Positions 41,936 through 51,748 of a stretch of DNA of 63,981 bases are shown piece by piece (within the stretch, counting starts at the first letter, position 1; each line of letters begins with the position of its first letter). A model generated the notes under the pieces. It did no database searches. It was given only the letters and a program-made list of their open reading frames with translations, and was not told the DNA's origin. The translations under genes were made by a program, and so were the position numbers. Origin of the DNA: Candidatus Methylopumilus sp. (GTDB lineage: Bacteria > Pseudomonadota > Gammaproteobacteria > Burkholderiales > Methylophilaceae); the NCBI GenBank assembly GCA_009693175.1, contig SHXT01000007.1, positions 1 through 63,981 on the forward strand, given 5' to 3'.

Positions 41936-43098
41936 AAGAGGAATTCACTGATGTTTTAATTTTGGGCCCAGGTCTTGTGGGTATGGCTACTTTAATAGCC
42001 TTAGAAAAATACACTATCAATACAGCGCTTTTGTTAGATTCTAAAATCACTAAAAATAGAGCACAAGATCCTAGGTTTTACACGATTACACCTGGCGTTA
42101 AAAAATGGTTTGAAGAAAATGATATATGGACTTTTTTATCTAAAAAATCAGTATCTATTGTAAAAACTATTATGGTTTATTCAGGCAAAGAAAATACATC
42201 ATTAAAATTTGATGCTTATGATGCAGGGATCAATGAACTTGCATTTATTGTAAGTCACGATGATTTAGAAAAAGCATTCATTGATCGATTAGCTAAAATT
42301 AATTATAAAGAAATTAAGACTAACAAACTTGAATCTTTAACTGCTGGTATTAATGATATAAGCCTTGTATATGGAAACGATAAAAAGCATAAATTTAAGT
42401 TAGTTATCGGAGCTGATGGGTCAAATTCTTGGGTGCGGACTCAATCATCAATACATTTTAAAAGTAAAAATTTTGATCAGACAGCGATAGTTTTTAATAT
42501 TAAAAACTCTAAAGCGCATCAAGGATGTGCCTACCAAAAATTTATGCATCATGGCATTTTAGCGTTATTGCCAGTCAATAAGGATGAGTTTGCCGTTGTT
42601 TTCTCTTTAAATAATAATATAGTAGATGACTATAGAAATTTAGATGATGCTATGTTTATTCAGAAACTAAAGGATGAAATGTGCGAGATGTTTAGCGATA
42701 TTATTTTACTAACAAGGCGACAATATTTTCCTTTAGAGATGAAAATTAATGAATCCTTAATTTCGGATCGAGTTTTACTTATAGGAGATGCTGCACATCA
42801 GATTCACCCTCTTGCCGGGCAAGGCTTAAATTTAGGATTAAGAGATGTAATCGAGCTTGATAAATTGTTATACTCTAATAAAAAGTATCATCATGATCTT
42901 GGATTAAAGTATTTTCTTAAAAAATATAATCGCATTAGAAAGACCGATATATTATCCTTTAGTTATTTAACAGAACAATTAAGTTATCTTTTTTCTTCTA
43001 AAAATCATATGGTTAATCTTCTAGTTAATTTTGGACTTAATAAAATTAATCAAAATCAGTTGATTAAAAAAAATCTTATAAGGAAAGCAATTCATTAA
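41932..43098 (+). CDS. Second UbiH/UbiF/VisC-family FAD hydroxylase
   Basis: A 388-residue paralogue of the preceding gene. GPGLVGMATLIALE forms the dinucleotide fold, GADGSNSWVR the middle motif, and LIGDAAHQIHPLAGQGLNLGLRDV the second FAD motif. It occupies the place of E. coli ubiI (visC), and may act at C5 or C6. Betaproteobacteria vary in how many ubiquinone hydroxylases they keep, so I leave the symbol open. It ends three bases before the DsbC gene. Confidence 0.87.
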   Translation: MKEEFTDVLILGPGLVGMATLIALEKYTINTALLLDSKITKNRAQDPRFYTITPGVKKWFEENDIWTFLSKKSVSIVKTIMVYSGKENTSLKFDAYDAGINELAFIVSHDDLEKAFIDRLAKINYKEIKTNKLESLTAGINDISLVYGNDKKHKFKLVIGADGSNSWVRTQSSIHFKSKNFDQTAIVFNIKNSKAHQGCAYQKFMHHGILALLPVNKDEFAVVFSLNNNIVDDYRNLDDAMFIQKLKDEMCEMFSDIILLTRRQYFPLEMKINESLISDRVLLIGDAAHQIHPLAGQGLNLGLRDVIELDKLLYSNKKYHHDLGLKYFLKKYNRIRKTDILSFSYLTEQLSYLFSSKNHMVNLLVNFGLNKINQNQLIKKNLIRKAIH

Positions 43099-43101
43099 AT
43101 T

Positions 43102-43818
43102 ATGGATTTAAAAAAAACTATTGTATTTATTGTATTTTTTTTACCGCTTTATTTAATAGCAGATGAAGCTAATTTGAAAAAAATGATTGAAGCTTTATAT
43201 CCAAAATATAAGGTGGAGAGCATAAAGAAAACTTCTTATAGTGGACTTTATGAAGTGTTTATGGGTGGCCAAATTATTTATACGGACGATAAATTTTCAT
43301 TTCTTATTGCAGAGGGCCATATCGTTGATCCTAAAACAAAAAAAGATTTAACGGGGGAAAGGCTTGAAGATTTAACCAAAATTGATTTTTCTTCTTTACC
43401 GCTTGCATCCGCAATTAAAACAATTAAAGGAAATGGGGCGAGAAAGCTTGTTGTTTTTGCAGATGTTGATTGCCCTTTTTGTAAGCGATTAGAAAAAAAT
43501 GAATTTACTCATTTAAATGATATTACGATTTACACATTTTTATTTCCTATCGAGAAGTTACATCCTGATGCCAAGAATAAATCGCAACTGATATGGTGCG
43601 CTAAGGACAAGTCTAAAGCCTGGCTTGATTGGTCATTAAATGACACGCTTCCTTCTGACAAAACAACATGTGAAGTACCAACAGAAAAAAACTTAGAATT
43701 AGGTGCCAAATTAGGTATTACATCAACACCGACCTTGATTTTTTCTGACGGGAGAAGGATGTTAGGTGCTCAGCCTTTCGAAGAGATAGAAAAGATGCTA
43801 AATAGCACTAAATCTTAG
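43102..43818 (+). CDS. dsbC: Periplasmic disulfide isomerase DsbC
   Basis: A 238-residue exported protein (E. coli DsbC 236). A signal peptide (to about residue 20) is followed by the dimerisation domain and a thioredoxin-fold domain with active site CPFC (Cys124, Cys127) in FADVDCPFCKRLE and cis-proline in TSTPTLIF. Two further cysteines (IWCAKD and TTCEVP) could form the structural disulfide. It reshuffles wrong disulfides, relevant for LptD. Confidence 0.92.
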   Translation: MDLKKTIVFIVFFLPLYLIADEANLKKMIEALYPKYKVESIKKTSYSGLYEVFMGGQIIYTDDKFSFLIAEGHIVDPKTKKDLTGERLEDLTKIDFSSLPLASAIKTIKGNGARKLVVFADVDCPFCKRLEKNEFTHLNDITIYTFLFPIEKLHPDAKNKSQLIWCAKDKSKAWLDWSLNDTLPSDKTTCEVPTEKNLELGAKLGITSTPTLIFSDGRRMLGAQPFEEIEKMLNSTKS

Positions 43819-43840
43819 TCCATTTTAACTGATAAATAAC

Positions 43841-43869
43841 TTGACATTTGCAGTAAATCAACGTAAAAA
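43841..43869 (+). promoter_or_regulatory. Promoter of the cold-shock gene
   Basis: A perfect -35 box TTGACA (43841-43846) is followed after exactly 17 bases by TAAAAA (43864-43869). The start site would be near 43876, leaving an untranslated leader of about 115 bases before the ATG at 43991. Confidence 0.7.
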
Positions 43870-43875
43870 AGCTCC

Positions 43876-43990
43876 CAGGTGTTTGTGTTCGAGTTTTTTT
43901 AGCCGGCTTTAATTTATATTTAAGTAGTGCTTTAGTTCTTGATTCAAACTTTTGGGGGGCCTCCCTTGTTTAAAGTTAAGGATTTATGAA
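43876..43990 (+). promoter_or_regulatory. Long 5' leader of the cold-shock gene
   Basis: About 115 bases lie between the predicted start site and the ATG. The stretch contains a G/C-rich block, GGGGGGCCTCCC, flanked by AACTTT and AAAGTT that could close a hairpin just before the AAGGA ribosome site. Long structured leaders act as temperature sensors in cspA-type genes. I see no match to the E. coli cold-box. Confidence 0.45.
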
Positions 43991-44194
43991 ATGGCAACAG
44001 GTACAGTAAAGTGGTTTAATGATTCAAAAGGTTTTGGTTTTATTACTCCTGATGATGGTGGTGATGATTTGTTTGCTCACTTCTCAGCAATCGTAGACAC
44101 AGGATATAAAAGTCTTAAAGAAGGTCAAAGAGTAACTTTTGACGTTACAGATGGACCAAAAGGCAAGCAAGCTTCAAATATAAATAAAGCTTAG
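43991..44194 (+). CDS. Cold-shock domain protein (CspA family)
   Basis: A 67-residue single cold-shock domain, starting [21 protein letters not shown]1 (KGFGFI) and RNP2 (DLFAHF) bind single-stranded nucleic acid, melting RNA structure. AAGGA precedes the ATG at 43991; an in-frame TTG at 43952 is not needed. It is a single-gene unit with its own promoter and a strong terminator at 44214-44238. Which csp paralogue cannot be told. Confidence 0.95.
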   Translation: MATGTVKWFNDSKGFGFITPDDGGDDLFAHFSAIVDTGYKSLKEGQRVTFDVTDGPKGKQASNINKA

Positions 44195-44213
44195 TTTCAA
44201 ATTAAATAAATAA

Positions 44214-44238
44214 GGCCCGCGTAAGCGGGCTTTTTTTT
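44214..44238 (+). terminator. Intrinsic terminator after the cold-shock gene
   Basis: GCCCGC (44215-44220) and GCGGGC (44225-44230) form a perfect G/C stem around GTAA, followed by eight T residues (44231-44238). This is the strongest terminator in the window. Its T tract runs into the stop codon of the convergent icd gene (44237-44239). Confidence 0.93.
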
Positions 44239-45475
44239 ACATGTAACTTATGATTGCATCAGCAAAACTATTGGTAGATAGCGCAGTGACATTATTTAGT
44301 TGAGATGCAAAATCTTGAGTAACCTTCTGGTTAAGTAAGGTCTTTCTAAACGCTAATAAAAGAATATCAGCGGCAGTTTCCCAACCTATATGCCGCAACA
44401 TCATCTCTGCTGAAAGAATTAATGAGCTAGGATTAGCAATATTTTTGCCTGCAATATTTGGTGCAGTGCCGTGTGTTGCTTCAAAGATGACTGTGGAATC
44501 AGATAAATTGGCTCCTGGAGAAATGCCAATACCTCCAACTTGGGCCGCTAATGCGTCAGAAATATAATCCCCGTTAAGATTAAGAGTAGCCACTACGTCA
44601 TATTCACTAGGGTGAAGTAGAATTTCTTGTAGAAAAGCATCTGTAATACAGTCTTTAATAATAAGGCCATTGTTACATTGAAGGCCAGATTTTCCTTCAA
44701 TAGGTTTAGCATCAAATTCATCCTGTGCTAATTGATAGCCCCATTCTTTGAAGCCACCTTCAGTAAATTTCATAATATTGCCTTTATGAACCAGTGTGAC
44801 TGATTTCTTTTTATGTTTTATAGCATATTCAATTGCTTTTCTTATAAGCCTCTGACTTCCTTCCTTAGAAACAGGTTTGATGCCTATAGCTGTAGACTCA
44901 GGAAAGCGTATTTTATTTTTAATACCTAATTCAGAAATCATTTGGATTATCTTCTTTGATTCTTCTGAATAAGCAGGCCATTCAATACCTGCATAAATAT
45001 CTTCAGTATTTTCTCTAAAAATAACCATGTTAGTTTTTTCGGGATTTTTTAAAGGACTTGGAACACCACTGAAATATTCAATAGGCCTTAAGCAAATATA
45101 AAGATCAAGATTTTGTCTCATTACTACATTGAGTGATTTTAAACCACCGCTCACTGGAGTAGTAAGAGGCCCCTTAATAGAAACAACAAAGTCTTTCATT
45201 ACATTAAGCGTTTCCTGAGGTAGCCACGTATCTTCGCCATAAGTTTTAGTAGCTTTTTCTCCTGCATAAACTTCCATCCAAGCAATGTTTTTTTCTCCAG
45301 CATAAGCTTTTAAAACGGCGTGATTTACTACTTTTATCATTGCTGGTGTGATATCTACCCCAATACCATCCCCTTCAATAAATGGGATAATGGGATTGTC
45401 TGGAACATTCAAAGTTAAATTTGAGTTAACAGTAATTTTTGATGCATTTTTTGGAAAATTAATTTTACTAAGCAT
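44237..45475 (-). CDS. icd: Isocitrate dehydrogenase, NADP-dependent
   Basis: A 412-residue enzyme (E. coli Icd 416) converting isocitrate to 2-oxoglutarate. [17 protein letters not shown] at the start, [14 protein letters not shown] with the substrate arginine, [13 protein letters not shown] and [17 protein letters not shown] are diagnostic. In methylotrophs with an incomplete citric acid cycle, it would mainly supply 2-oxoglutarate. It is monocistronic, divergent from rluE with a 20-base gap. Confidence 0.96.
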   Translation of the reverse strand: MLSKINFPKNASKITVNSNLTLNVPDNPIIPFIEGDGIGVDITPAMIKVVNHAVLKAYAGEKNIAWMEVYAGEKATKTYGEDTWLPQETLNVMKDFVVSIKGPLTTPVSGGLKSLNVVMRQNLDLYICLRPIEYFSGVPSPLKNPEKTNMVIFRENTEDIYAGIEWPAYSEESKKIIQMISELGIKNKIRFPESTAIGIKPVSKEGSQRLIRKAIEYAIKHKKKSVTLVHKGNIMKFTEGGFKEWGYQLAQDEFDAKPIEGKSGLQCNNGLIIKDCITDAFLQEILLHPSEYDVVATLNLNGDYISDALAAQVGGIGISPGANLSDSTVIFEATHGTAPNIAGKNIANPSSLILSAEMMLRHIGWETAADILLLAFRKTLLNQKVTQDFASQLNNVTALSTNSFADAIISYM

Positions 45476-45495
45476 TCGTACTCACTTTAAGTTTA

Positions 45496-46032
45496 ATGAA
45501 AATATTATTTAATAAGCCCTATGGCGTAGTTTGTCAGTTCAGTAAACATGATAATCATAAAACGTTGAAAGATTATATTCCAATACCTAATGTTTATTCT
45601 GCAGGTAGACTTGATACAGATAGTGAAGGTTTAATTATTCTAACTGATGATGGCTTATTTCAACATCAAATTAGTGATCCAAAATATAAAATGCAAAAAA
45701 CTTACTGGGCCCAGGTTGAAGGCATTCCAAAAGAAAGCGATTTAGAGGTATTAAGAGGGGGTATTGATTTAGGTAATTTTGAAACTTTATCTGCTGATGT
45801 AAAAATTATTGATGAGCCTAAAACATTATGGGAGAGAGTGCCGCCTATTCGAGAAAGAAAAATGATTCCCACAACTTGGCTTGAAATCAAAATATCAGAA
45901 GGTAAAAATCGCCAAGTGAGAAGAATGACTGGAAAAATTGGATACCCCACTCTAAGACTAATTCGTTTTGCGATCGGATCTTACAAGTTAGATGGGTTAG
46001 ATCTTGGTGCCTATAAAATTATCTATGAGTAA
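45496..46032 (+). CDS. rluE: 23S rRNA pseudouridine synthase, RluE type
   Basis: A 178-residue RsuA-family enzyme. NKPYGVVCQFSKHDNHKTLKDYI opens it as in E. coli RluE, and the catalytic aspartate lies in AGRLDTDSEGL; EGKNRQVRRMTGKIGYPTLRLIR is the C-terminal signature. It lacks an S4 domain, as RluE does. It is shorter than E. coli RluE (217), mainly at the N-terminus. Its end overlaps the following ATG by eight bases. Confidence 0.87.
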   Translation: MKILFNKPYGVVCQFSKHDNHKTLKDYIPIPNVYSAGRLDTDSEGLIILTDDGLFQHQISDPKYKMQKTYWAQVEGIPKESDLEVLRGGIDLGNFETLSADVKIIDEPKTLWERVPPIRERKMIPTTWLEIKISEGKNRQVRRMTGKIGYPTLRLIRFAIGSYKLDGLDLGAYKIIYE

Positions 46033-46759
46033 AAAATTAGTTTTAATTCTGCAATTCTATGAGGCTGAAGGCCCAGGTTATTTGGCTGATTTCTTAATTC
46101 AAAATGCTATTCAATATCAATTAGTTAAAATAGATCAAATGGAAAATGTTCCCGAGTCTATTTCTGACTATGCTGGAATAGTTTTAATGGGCGGCCCTAT
46201 GAGTGTAAACGATAATTTACCATGGATCGATAAAGTGATTATGTTAATTCAACAGGCTATGCGATTTAATGTTCCAGTGCTTGGGCATTGCCTTGGGGGT
46301 CAATTGATGAGTAAAGCGTTAGGTGCAATAGTTAAAAAAAACACTCGTAAAGAAATTGGCTGGTTTTCAGTAAAAACACAAAGAAATAATTCGCAAGAAA
46401 TACAAGAATCTCAAAAATGGTTTAATGATTTATCTGAATTTGATGTTTTTCATTGGCATGGCGAAACATTTGAATTGCCCGAAAATGCAGTCCACCTTTT
46501 AAGCAATCAAAATTGTTACCACCAGGCTTATTGCTATTTAGAAAAGCATATTGCATTTCAATGCCATATTGAAATGACCCCTTTAATGGTTAAAGATTGG
46601 GTGAGAGACGGGATGGCTGAAATTGAGAATGAAAGAAATAAAGAATCGATACAAATGCCAGAAGTGATATTAGATAATCTTTCGACCCGATGTGATCGAT
46701 TAAATCAGTTGGCATGTAGAGTTTATGAATTGTGGATTAAAGGATTGCGATCCCATTAA
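46025..46759 (+). CDS. Class I glutamine amidotransferase-like protein
   Basis: A 244-residue protein with the GATase fold. The nucleophile elbow GHCLGGQLM holds the cysteine, and the histidine and glutamate come from the AFQCHIEM segment. It resembles the stand-alone GMP-synthase-like family, but no synthetase domain is present and the substrate is unknown. The frame is open from 46004; the ATG at 46025, overlapping rluE, gives the natural start. A 50-base gap precedes aroC. Confidence 0.85.
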   Translation: MSKKLVLILQFYEAEGPGYLADFLIQNAIQYQLVKIDQMENVPESISDYAGIVLMGGPMSVNDNLPWIDKVIMLIQQAMRFNVPVLGHCLGGQLMSKALGAIVKKNTRKEIGWFSVKTQRNNSQEIQESQKWFNDLSEFDVFHWHGETFELPENAVHLLSNQNCYHQAYCYLEKHIAFQCHIEMTPLMVKDWVRDGMAEIENERNKESIQMPEVILDNLSTRCDRLNQLACRVYELWIKGLRSH

Positions 46760-46809
46760 TAAGTATACGATTATGATAAAATTTAACTACATTTACACAA
46801 AGCATATCT

Positions 46810-47895
46810 ATGTCAGGTAATACTTTAGGCACTTTATTTACACTTACTTCTTTTGGCGAGTCTCATGGCGCCGCTATCGGAGGTATTGTTGATGGCTGTC
46901 CACCAGGTTTAGATTTATCGGAAGAAGATTTGCAAATAGATTTGGATAGAAGAAAGCCTGGCACTTCAAAGCATGTGACTCAACGCAATGAAGAAGATAA
47001 GATTGAGATTCTATCTGGTGTATTTGAAGGTAAAACCACAGGTGCACCTATAGGCTTCATTATTCGTAATACTGATCAACGAAGCCAAGATTATTCAAAA
47101 ATTAAAGATATATTTCGTCCTGGACACGCAGATTACACATATGCGCACAAATATGGCTTAAGAGACTATAGAGGCGGTGGAAGATCAAGTGCTAGAGAAA
47201 CAGCAGTCAGAGTGGCTGCTGGTGCAATTGCGAAAAAATGGTTACTTAAAAAATACGGAATTAAAGTGCGTGCTTATTTAAGTCAAATGGGCGCCATTCA
47301 TATTACATTTAAAAATTGGGAGGATGTAAATCAAAATCCATTTTTTTGCCCTAATCAAGAACAAGTATCTGAACTAGAAAAATATTTAGATGGCATACGT
47401 GCCGATAGAGATTCCGTGGGTGCAAAAATTACCGTGGTTGCTGAGAGTGTCCCTGTAGGTTTAGGTGAGCCAGTTTTTGGAAGATTAGATGCTGAAATTG
47501 CTTATGCAATGATGAGTATTAATGCTGTAAAAGGTGTTGATATTGGTGAAGGTTTTGGTTCTATTATTCAAAAAGGGAGTGAGCATGGAGATGAATTAAC
47601 CCCTCAAGGATTTTTAACGAACAATGCAGGCGGTATTTTAGGCGGTATTTCTACAGGGCAATCCATTATCGCTCACGTAGCTTTTAAACCAACATCAAGC
47701 ATTCCTCAGGATCGGAAATCAATTAATATAAAAGGCGAGGCTGTCCTTATGCAAACAACAGGTCGTCATGACCCTTGTGTTGCTATAAGAGCAACACCTA
47801 TCGTTGAAGCTATGTTAGCTTTAGTTATTATGGATCAAGCATTAAGACATCGAGCCCAAAATGCAGATGTAATTTCTCACGCCCCTAAAATTTAG
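46810..47895 (+). CDS. aroC: Chorismate synthase
   Basis: A 361-residue enzyme, the same length as E. coli Aro[20 protein letters not shown] near residues 14-32, [18 protein letters not shown] and [18 protein letters not shown] are the three family signatures. It uses reduced FMN to form chorismate, the branch point for aromatic amino acids and ubiquinone. Its TAG overlaps the MFS gene's GTG by one base. Confidence 0.98.
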   Translation: MSGNTLGTLFTLTSFGESHGAAIGGIVDGCPPGLDLSEEDLQIDLDRRKPGTSKHVTQRNEEDKIEILSGVFEGKTTGAPIGFIIRNTDQRSQDYSKIKDIFRPGHADYTYAHKYGLRDYRGGGRSSARETAVRVAAGAIAKKWLLKKYGIKVRAYLSQMGAIHITFKNWEDVNQNPFFCPNQEQVSELEKYLDGIRADRDSVGAKITVVAESVPVGLGEPVFGRLDAEIAYAMMSINAVKGVDIGEGFGSIIQKGSEHGDELTPQGFLTNNAGGILGGISTGQSIIAHVAFKPTSSIPQDRKSINIKGEAVLMQTTGRHDPCVAIRATPIVEAMLALVIMDQALRHRAQNADVISHAPKI

Positions 47896-49064
47896 TGAGT
47901 TTCAGCCATAATCTTCATTGGCGTTTATCACGCTTTTATTTTTTTTATTATTTCTTTGTAGGTTCTTTCGTCCCTTATTGGGGCATTTATCTACAATCAC
48001 AAGATTTCTCACTTTCCAGCATCGGTATTCTTCTCTCTTTATTTCAAATTAGTCGTATCGTTGCGCCTAATTTTTGGGGTTGGTTAGCTGACCATACAGG
48101 ACATCGAGTTAAATGGATAAAGCTGACATCATTTTTAGGGTTAATTGGTTTTATAGGTGTTTTTTGGGCTAAAGGATTTTTTTGGATCTTTTTAGTAATG
48201 TTAGCGTTAAGTTTATTTACGAGTTCAACATTACCTCTCGCTGAATCATTAACGCTCGCACATTTAGCAACTACAGATGGGCATTACAGCAGAATAAGGC
48301 TATGGGGATCGATCGGATTTATTGCGGCATCTTTATTTTTAGGTTATTTAATTGACCTTCAAGGCATTAATATTCTATTGTGGGTTTTATTAATAGCTCA
48401 AGCCATTATATTTTTATTATCAAATACTATTCCTGAAACTCAAGAGCCACAAAATGAAAAGAATGCTTTGTCTATTTGGAAAATCATTAAAACACCTTCT
48501 GTCATAGCACTTTTAATTGGCTGCACTTTGATGGTTTCAGCACATGGAGTACTTTACAATTTTTATTCAATCTATCTTAAAGAGTACGGTTATAGCAGTG
48601 GTACGATAGGATGGCTTTGGGCTGTCGGTGTCATTTGTGAAATTTTAATTTTTATGGCAATGCCAAAAATTTTACGTCGTTATTCACTTAAAACAATTCT
48701 ATTGATGAGTTTATTTTTAGGTGTTATTCGATTTATTCTTATTGGTGCGTCTCCTGATCATTTATATTTATTATTTATAGCGCAAATGTTTCATGCGGCA
48801 ACTTTTGGAAGCTTTCATGCAGCATCTATTGAAGTCATTGCTTATTATTTTAAAGGACGAAATCAAACAAGAGGGCAGGCAATCTATAACAGTGTAGCTT
48901 ATGGTATTGGTGGGACTGTTGGAGGTTTAGGTGGTGGTTATTTAATACAGTTCCTTGGCGGACAGCTTGGTTTTATGATTGCTGCAATATCACCTTTAAT
49001 TGGATTTATAGTGATTTGGTTTGGGTTAAAACTAGAAATTAAGGGCAATAAAATATTTGGTTAA
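47895..49064 (+). CDS. MFS transporter (HcaT-like, 12 membrane segments)
   Basis: A 389-residue major facilitator with 12 hydrophobic segments and the loop motif NFWGWLADHTGHRVK between segments 2 and 3. It resembles the phenylpropionate-permease-like subfamily (MFS_1_like), but the substrate cannot be inferred. It begins with GTG at 47895, overlapping the aroC stop by one base, a linkage seen in other betaproteobacteria. It converges on folE2 with a 17-base gap. Confidence 0.87.
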   Translation: MSFSHNLHWRLSRFYFFYYFFVGSFVPYWGIYLQSQDFSLSSIGILLSLFQISRIVAPNFWGWLADHTGHRVKWIKLTSFLGLIGFIGVFWAKGFFWIFLVMLALSLFTSSTLPLAESLTLAHLATTDGHYSRIRLWGSIGFIAASLFLGYLIDLQGINILLWVLLIAQAIIFLLSNTIPETQEPQNEKNALSIWKIIKTPSVIALLIGCTLMVSAHGVLYNFYSIYLKEYGYSSGTIGWLWAVGVICEILIFMAMPKILRRYSLKTILLMSLFLGVIRFILIGASPDHLYLLFIAQMFHAATFGSFHAASIEVIAYYFKGRNQTRGQAIYNSVAYGIGGTVGGLGGGYLIQFLGGQLGFMIAAISPLIGFIVIWFGLKLEIKGNKIFG

Positions 49065-49081
49065 GCTGGGTCTGACGACAA

Positions 49082-49873
49082 TCACCTTTCAATTAATGCG
49101 TAAGCGGAATGATTGTGGATAGATTCAAAGTTTTCAGACTCTACAACAAAGTGATTAATTCTTTTTTCTAATTTTAATTGAGCAGCAACATCTCTTACCA
49201 TATCTTCTACAAACTTAGGATTGTCATAAGCTTTTTCAGTTACATATTTTTCATCAGGTCTTTTTAGTAAACCATAAAGCTCAGATGAGGCTTGCTTTTC
49301 TATAAGCTCAATTAATTCTTCTATCCAAATAAATTTATTGATTTCAGCAGTGACTGTGACATGAGATCTTTGATTATGAGCGCCATAGTCTGAAATTTTC
49401 TTTGAGCATGGACAAAGGCTTGTCACTGGGACAATAACTTTAATTGTATTTTTAAATTTCCCGGCAACAATTTTTCCAATAAAACTTACTTCGTAATCCA
49501 AAAGACTTTTGACGCCTGAAATAGGTGCGGTTTTATTAATAAAGTAAGGAAATGTCATTTCAACATCACATGATTTAGCTTCAAGTCGCTTAATCATTTC
49601 TCTTAAAATATTTTCGAATGATTCAACGGATATTTCTCTTTCATTCATGTTTAAGATTTCGACAAATCTTGACATGTGTGTGCCTTTAAAATTGTGAGGT
49701 AAATAGACGTACATATTAAATATCGCAACGGTATGTTGAGCCCCGCCCGTTTTGTCTTTTACCAGTACAGGGTGTCTTATGGATTTAATGCCAACTTTAT
49801 CAATATCCAAACTCCTTAAATCAGGCGAATTTTGGACATCTTCAATAGGGCATACGTGATTAATTGTCGTCAT
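49082..49873 (-). CDS. folE2: GTP cyclohydrolase FolE2
   Basis: A 263-residue GTP cyclohydrolase IB. SMRHPV-type opening (here KSIRHPVLV), [35 protein letters not shown] with the catalytic cysteine, and [10 protein letters not shown] are typical. It starts tetrahydrofolate synthesis from GTP and can use metals other than zinc. It follows dxs by 35 bases but has its own promoter candidate at 49900-49928. Confidence 0.94.
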   Translation of the reverse strand: MTTINHVCPIEDVQNSPDLRSLDIDKVGIKSIRHPVLVKDKTGGAQHTVAIFNMYVYLPHNFKGTHMSRFVEILNMNEREISVESFENILREMIKRLEAKSCDVEMTFPYFINKTAPISGVKSLLDYEVSFIGKIVAGKFKNTIKVIVPVTSLCPCSKKISDYGAHNQRSHVTVTAEINKFIWIEELIELIEKQASSELYGLLKRPDEKYVTEKAYDNPKFVEDMVRDVAAQLKLEKRINHFVVESENFESIHNHSAYALIER

Positions 49874-49899
49874 AATAAATAGTTATATTTCAATACTTG

Positions 49900-49928
49900 A
49901 GTATAACACTAGGTTAATTTTTTCTCAA
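49900..49928 (-). promoter_or_regulatory. Promoter for folE2 at the dxs end
   Basis: On the minus strand TTGAGA (49928-49923), inside the last dxs codons, is followed after 17 bases by TATACT (49905-49900). Transcription would begin near 49893, 20 bases before the folE2 ATG. No classic Zur palindrome is present. Confidence 0.55.
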
Positions 49929-51747
49929 TTGATTTGATAATGGATGCAGCATCTAAACCATATTTTTTACGCAGTTGTTCTTGGCTACCTTGTTCAACAA
50001 ACTTATCAGGTAGGCCAAGACATAATGATTGGCATTTTAAATTATATTCACTTATCACTTCTAAAACCGCTGATCCAGCGCCACCTAATATTGCATTTTC
50101 TTCTAATGTTACAAGGAGCTTATGTGATGATCCTAAATCTTTAATTAATTTAATATCGAGAGGTTTAATAAATCTCATATTAATCATAGTTGCATTAATC
50201 TTATCTGCAGCTTTTAAAGCTTCATCTAACATATTGCCGAAAGCCAATAGAGCAATCTTTTTACCTTTTCTAATTAATTCAGCTCTACCTATTGGAATAG
50301 TTGTCATCTTGAATTTGATAACGGATCCTGGGCCAGAGCCTCTTGGATAGCGCACTACTGAAATACCTTTAAATTTAAATCCTGTAAAAAGCATTTGGCG
50401 GCATTCATTTTCATTGCTTGGCGCCATAATGACAATATTTGGAATGCATCTTAAGAATGAAAAATCAAAACTTCCTGAATGTGTAGGGCCGTCTTGCCCA
50501 ACAATGCCGGCTCTATCTAAAGCAAATAACATAGGAATATTTTGTAATGCGACATCATGTATTAATTGATCATAGGCTCTTTGAAGAAAAGTTGAATAAA
50601 TAGCAATTACAGGCTTGTAATTTTCACAAGCAAGTCCGGCTGCAAAAGTTATTGCATGTTGCTCAGCGATTCCTACGTCAAAAAAACGATCAGGGAATTT
50701 TTCTGCGAATTTATTTAAGCCTGAACCATCTGACATAGCCGGAGTAATTGCACAGAGTCTTTTGTCAATATTCGCCATATCAACGATCCACTCTCCGAAT
50801 ACATCGGTATAGGTAAGTTTTTTTATTTTTGATGACTGTATGCCATCATTAAGATCAAACTGACCAACACCATGAAATTTATTAGGATCAATTTCTGCAG
50901 GCTCATAACCAAACCCTTTTTGAGTAGCTACATGAAGAAATTGCGGACCTTTAAGTTCTTTAAGATTAGTCAGTGTATCAACGAGAGCATTAATATCATG
51001 GCCATCAATAGGTCCAATATAATTAAATCCAAATTCTTCAAATAAAGTTCCAGGAATAACCATGCCCTTTACATGCTCCTCAGCTCGTTTAGCGAATTCA
51101 AGCATTGGAGGAATAGCAGATAAAACAGCTTTACTTGAGCGTTTAATATTTCCGTATAGATTACCCGACATAAGTTTCGCTAAATAATTATTGAGTGCAC
51201 CAACATTTTTAGAAATCGACATATCGTTGTCATTTAAAATAACTAAAATATTATTGTCTGAGTCTCCAGCATTATTAAGGCCCTCAAAAGCCATGCCTGC
51301 AGTCATAGCACCATCACCAATAATTGCAATCGCTTTATATTTTAAATTTTTCTTTTTAAGCGCTTCAGCCATACCCAAAGCTGCTGATATTGAAGTGCTT
51401 GAGTGTCCGGTACCAAAAATATCATAATCACTTTCTGATATCTTTGGGAAACCTGAAATTCCACTTATAGTTCTTAAGGAATTCATTTTCTTTTTTCTTC
51501 CAGTAAGAATTTTGTGGGCATAGGTTTGATGCCCGACATCCCATATAAATTTATCATGAGGACAATCAAAAATGTAATGGAGTGCTACAGTCAGCTCAAT
51601 AACGCCAAGATTCGATGAGAGATGACCGCCTGTTTTTGAAACGCTTTCAATAATAAAACTTCTAATCTCACCGCATAGAGTAATCAACTCTGTGCGAGTA
51701 AGTTTTTTTAAATCTTTTGGTGAATTTATTTTATCTAGAAGATTCAT
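49909..51747 (-). CDS. dxs: 1-deoxy-D-xylulose-5-phosphate synthase
   Basis: A 612-residue thiamine diphosphate enzyme (E. coli 620) making DXP from pyruvate and glyceraldehyde 3-phosphate, the entry to isoprenoids. GGHLSSNLGVIELTVALH near the start, GDGAMTAGMAFEGLNNAG (thiamine site) and DRAGIVGQDGPTHSGSFD are diagnostic. It follows ispA by one base, so the first enzyme of the pathway and a prenyl synthase share an operon. Confidence 0.97.
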   Translation of the reverse strand: MNLLDKINSPKDLKKLTRTELITLCGEIRSFIIESVSKTGGHLSSNLGVIELTVALHYIFDCPHDKFIWDVGHQTYAHKILTGRKKKMNSLRTISGISGFPKISESDYDIFGTGHSSTSISAALGMAEALKKKNLKYKAIAIIGDGAMTAGMAFEGLNNAGDSDNNILVILNDNDMSISKNVGALNNYLAKLMSGNLYGNIKRSSKAVLSAIPPMLEFAKRAEEHVKGMVIPGTLFEEFGFNYIGPIDGHDINALVDTLTNLKELKGPQFLHVATQKGFGYEPAEIDPNKFHGVGQFDLNDGIQSSKIKKLTYTDVFGEWIVDMANIDKRLCAITPAMSDGSGLNKFAEKFPDRFFDVGIAEQHAITFAAGLACENYKPVIAIYSTFLQRAYDQLIHDVALQNIPMLFALDRAGIVGQDGPTHSGSFDFSFLRCIPNIVIMAPSNENECRQMLFTGFKFKGISVVRYPRGSGPGSVIKFKMTTIPIGRAELIRKGKKIALLAFGNMLDEALKAADKINATMINMRFIKPLDIKLIKDLGSSHKLLVTLEENAILGGAGSAVLEVISEYNLKCQSLCLGLPDKFVEQGSQEQLRKKYGLDAASIIKSIEKKLT

Positions 51748-51748
51748 A

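Noticed and set aside
43952-43990. N-terminal extension of the cold-shock protein from a TTG
   Set aside because: The domain starts at 43991 with a good ribosome site; the extension would be in the leader.
49882-49907. GTTATA...TATAAC upstream of folE2 as a Zur site
   Set aside because: The arms are 14 bases apart, whereas known Zur boxes have them nearly adjacent; one arm is part of the -10 element.
49934-50350. A 138-codon plus-strand ORF opposite dxs
   Set aside because: It lies wholly within dxs on the other strand and reads as a shadow with no domain or ribosome site.
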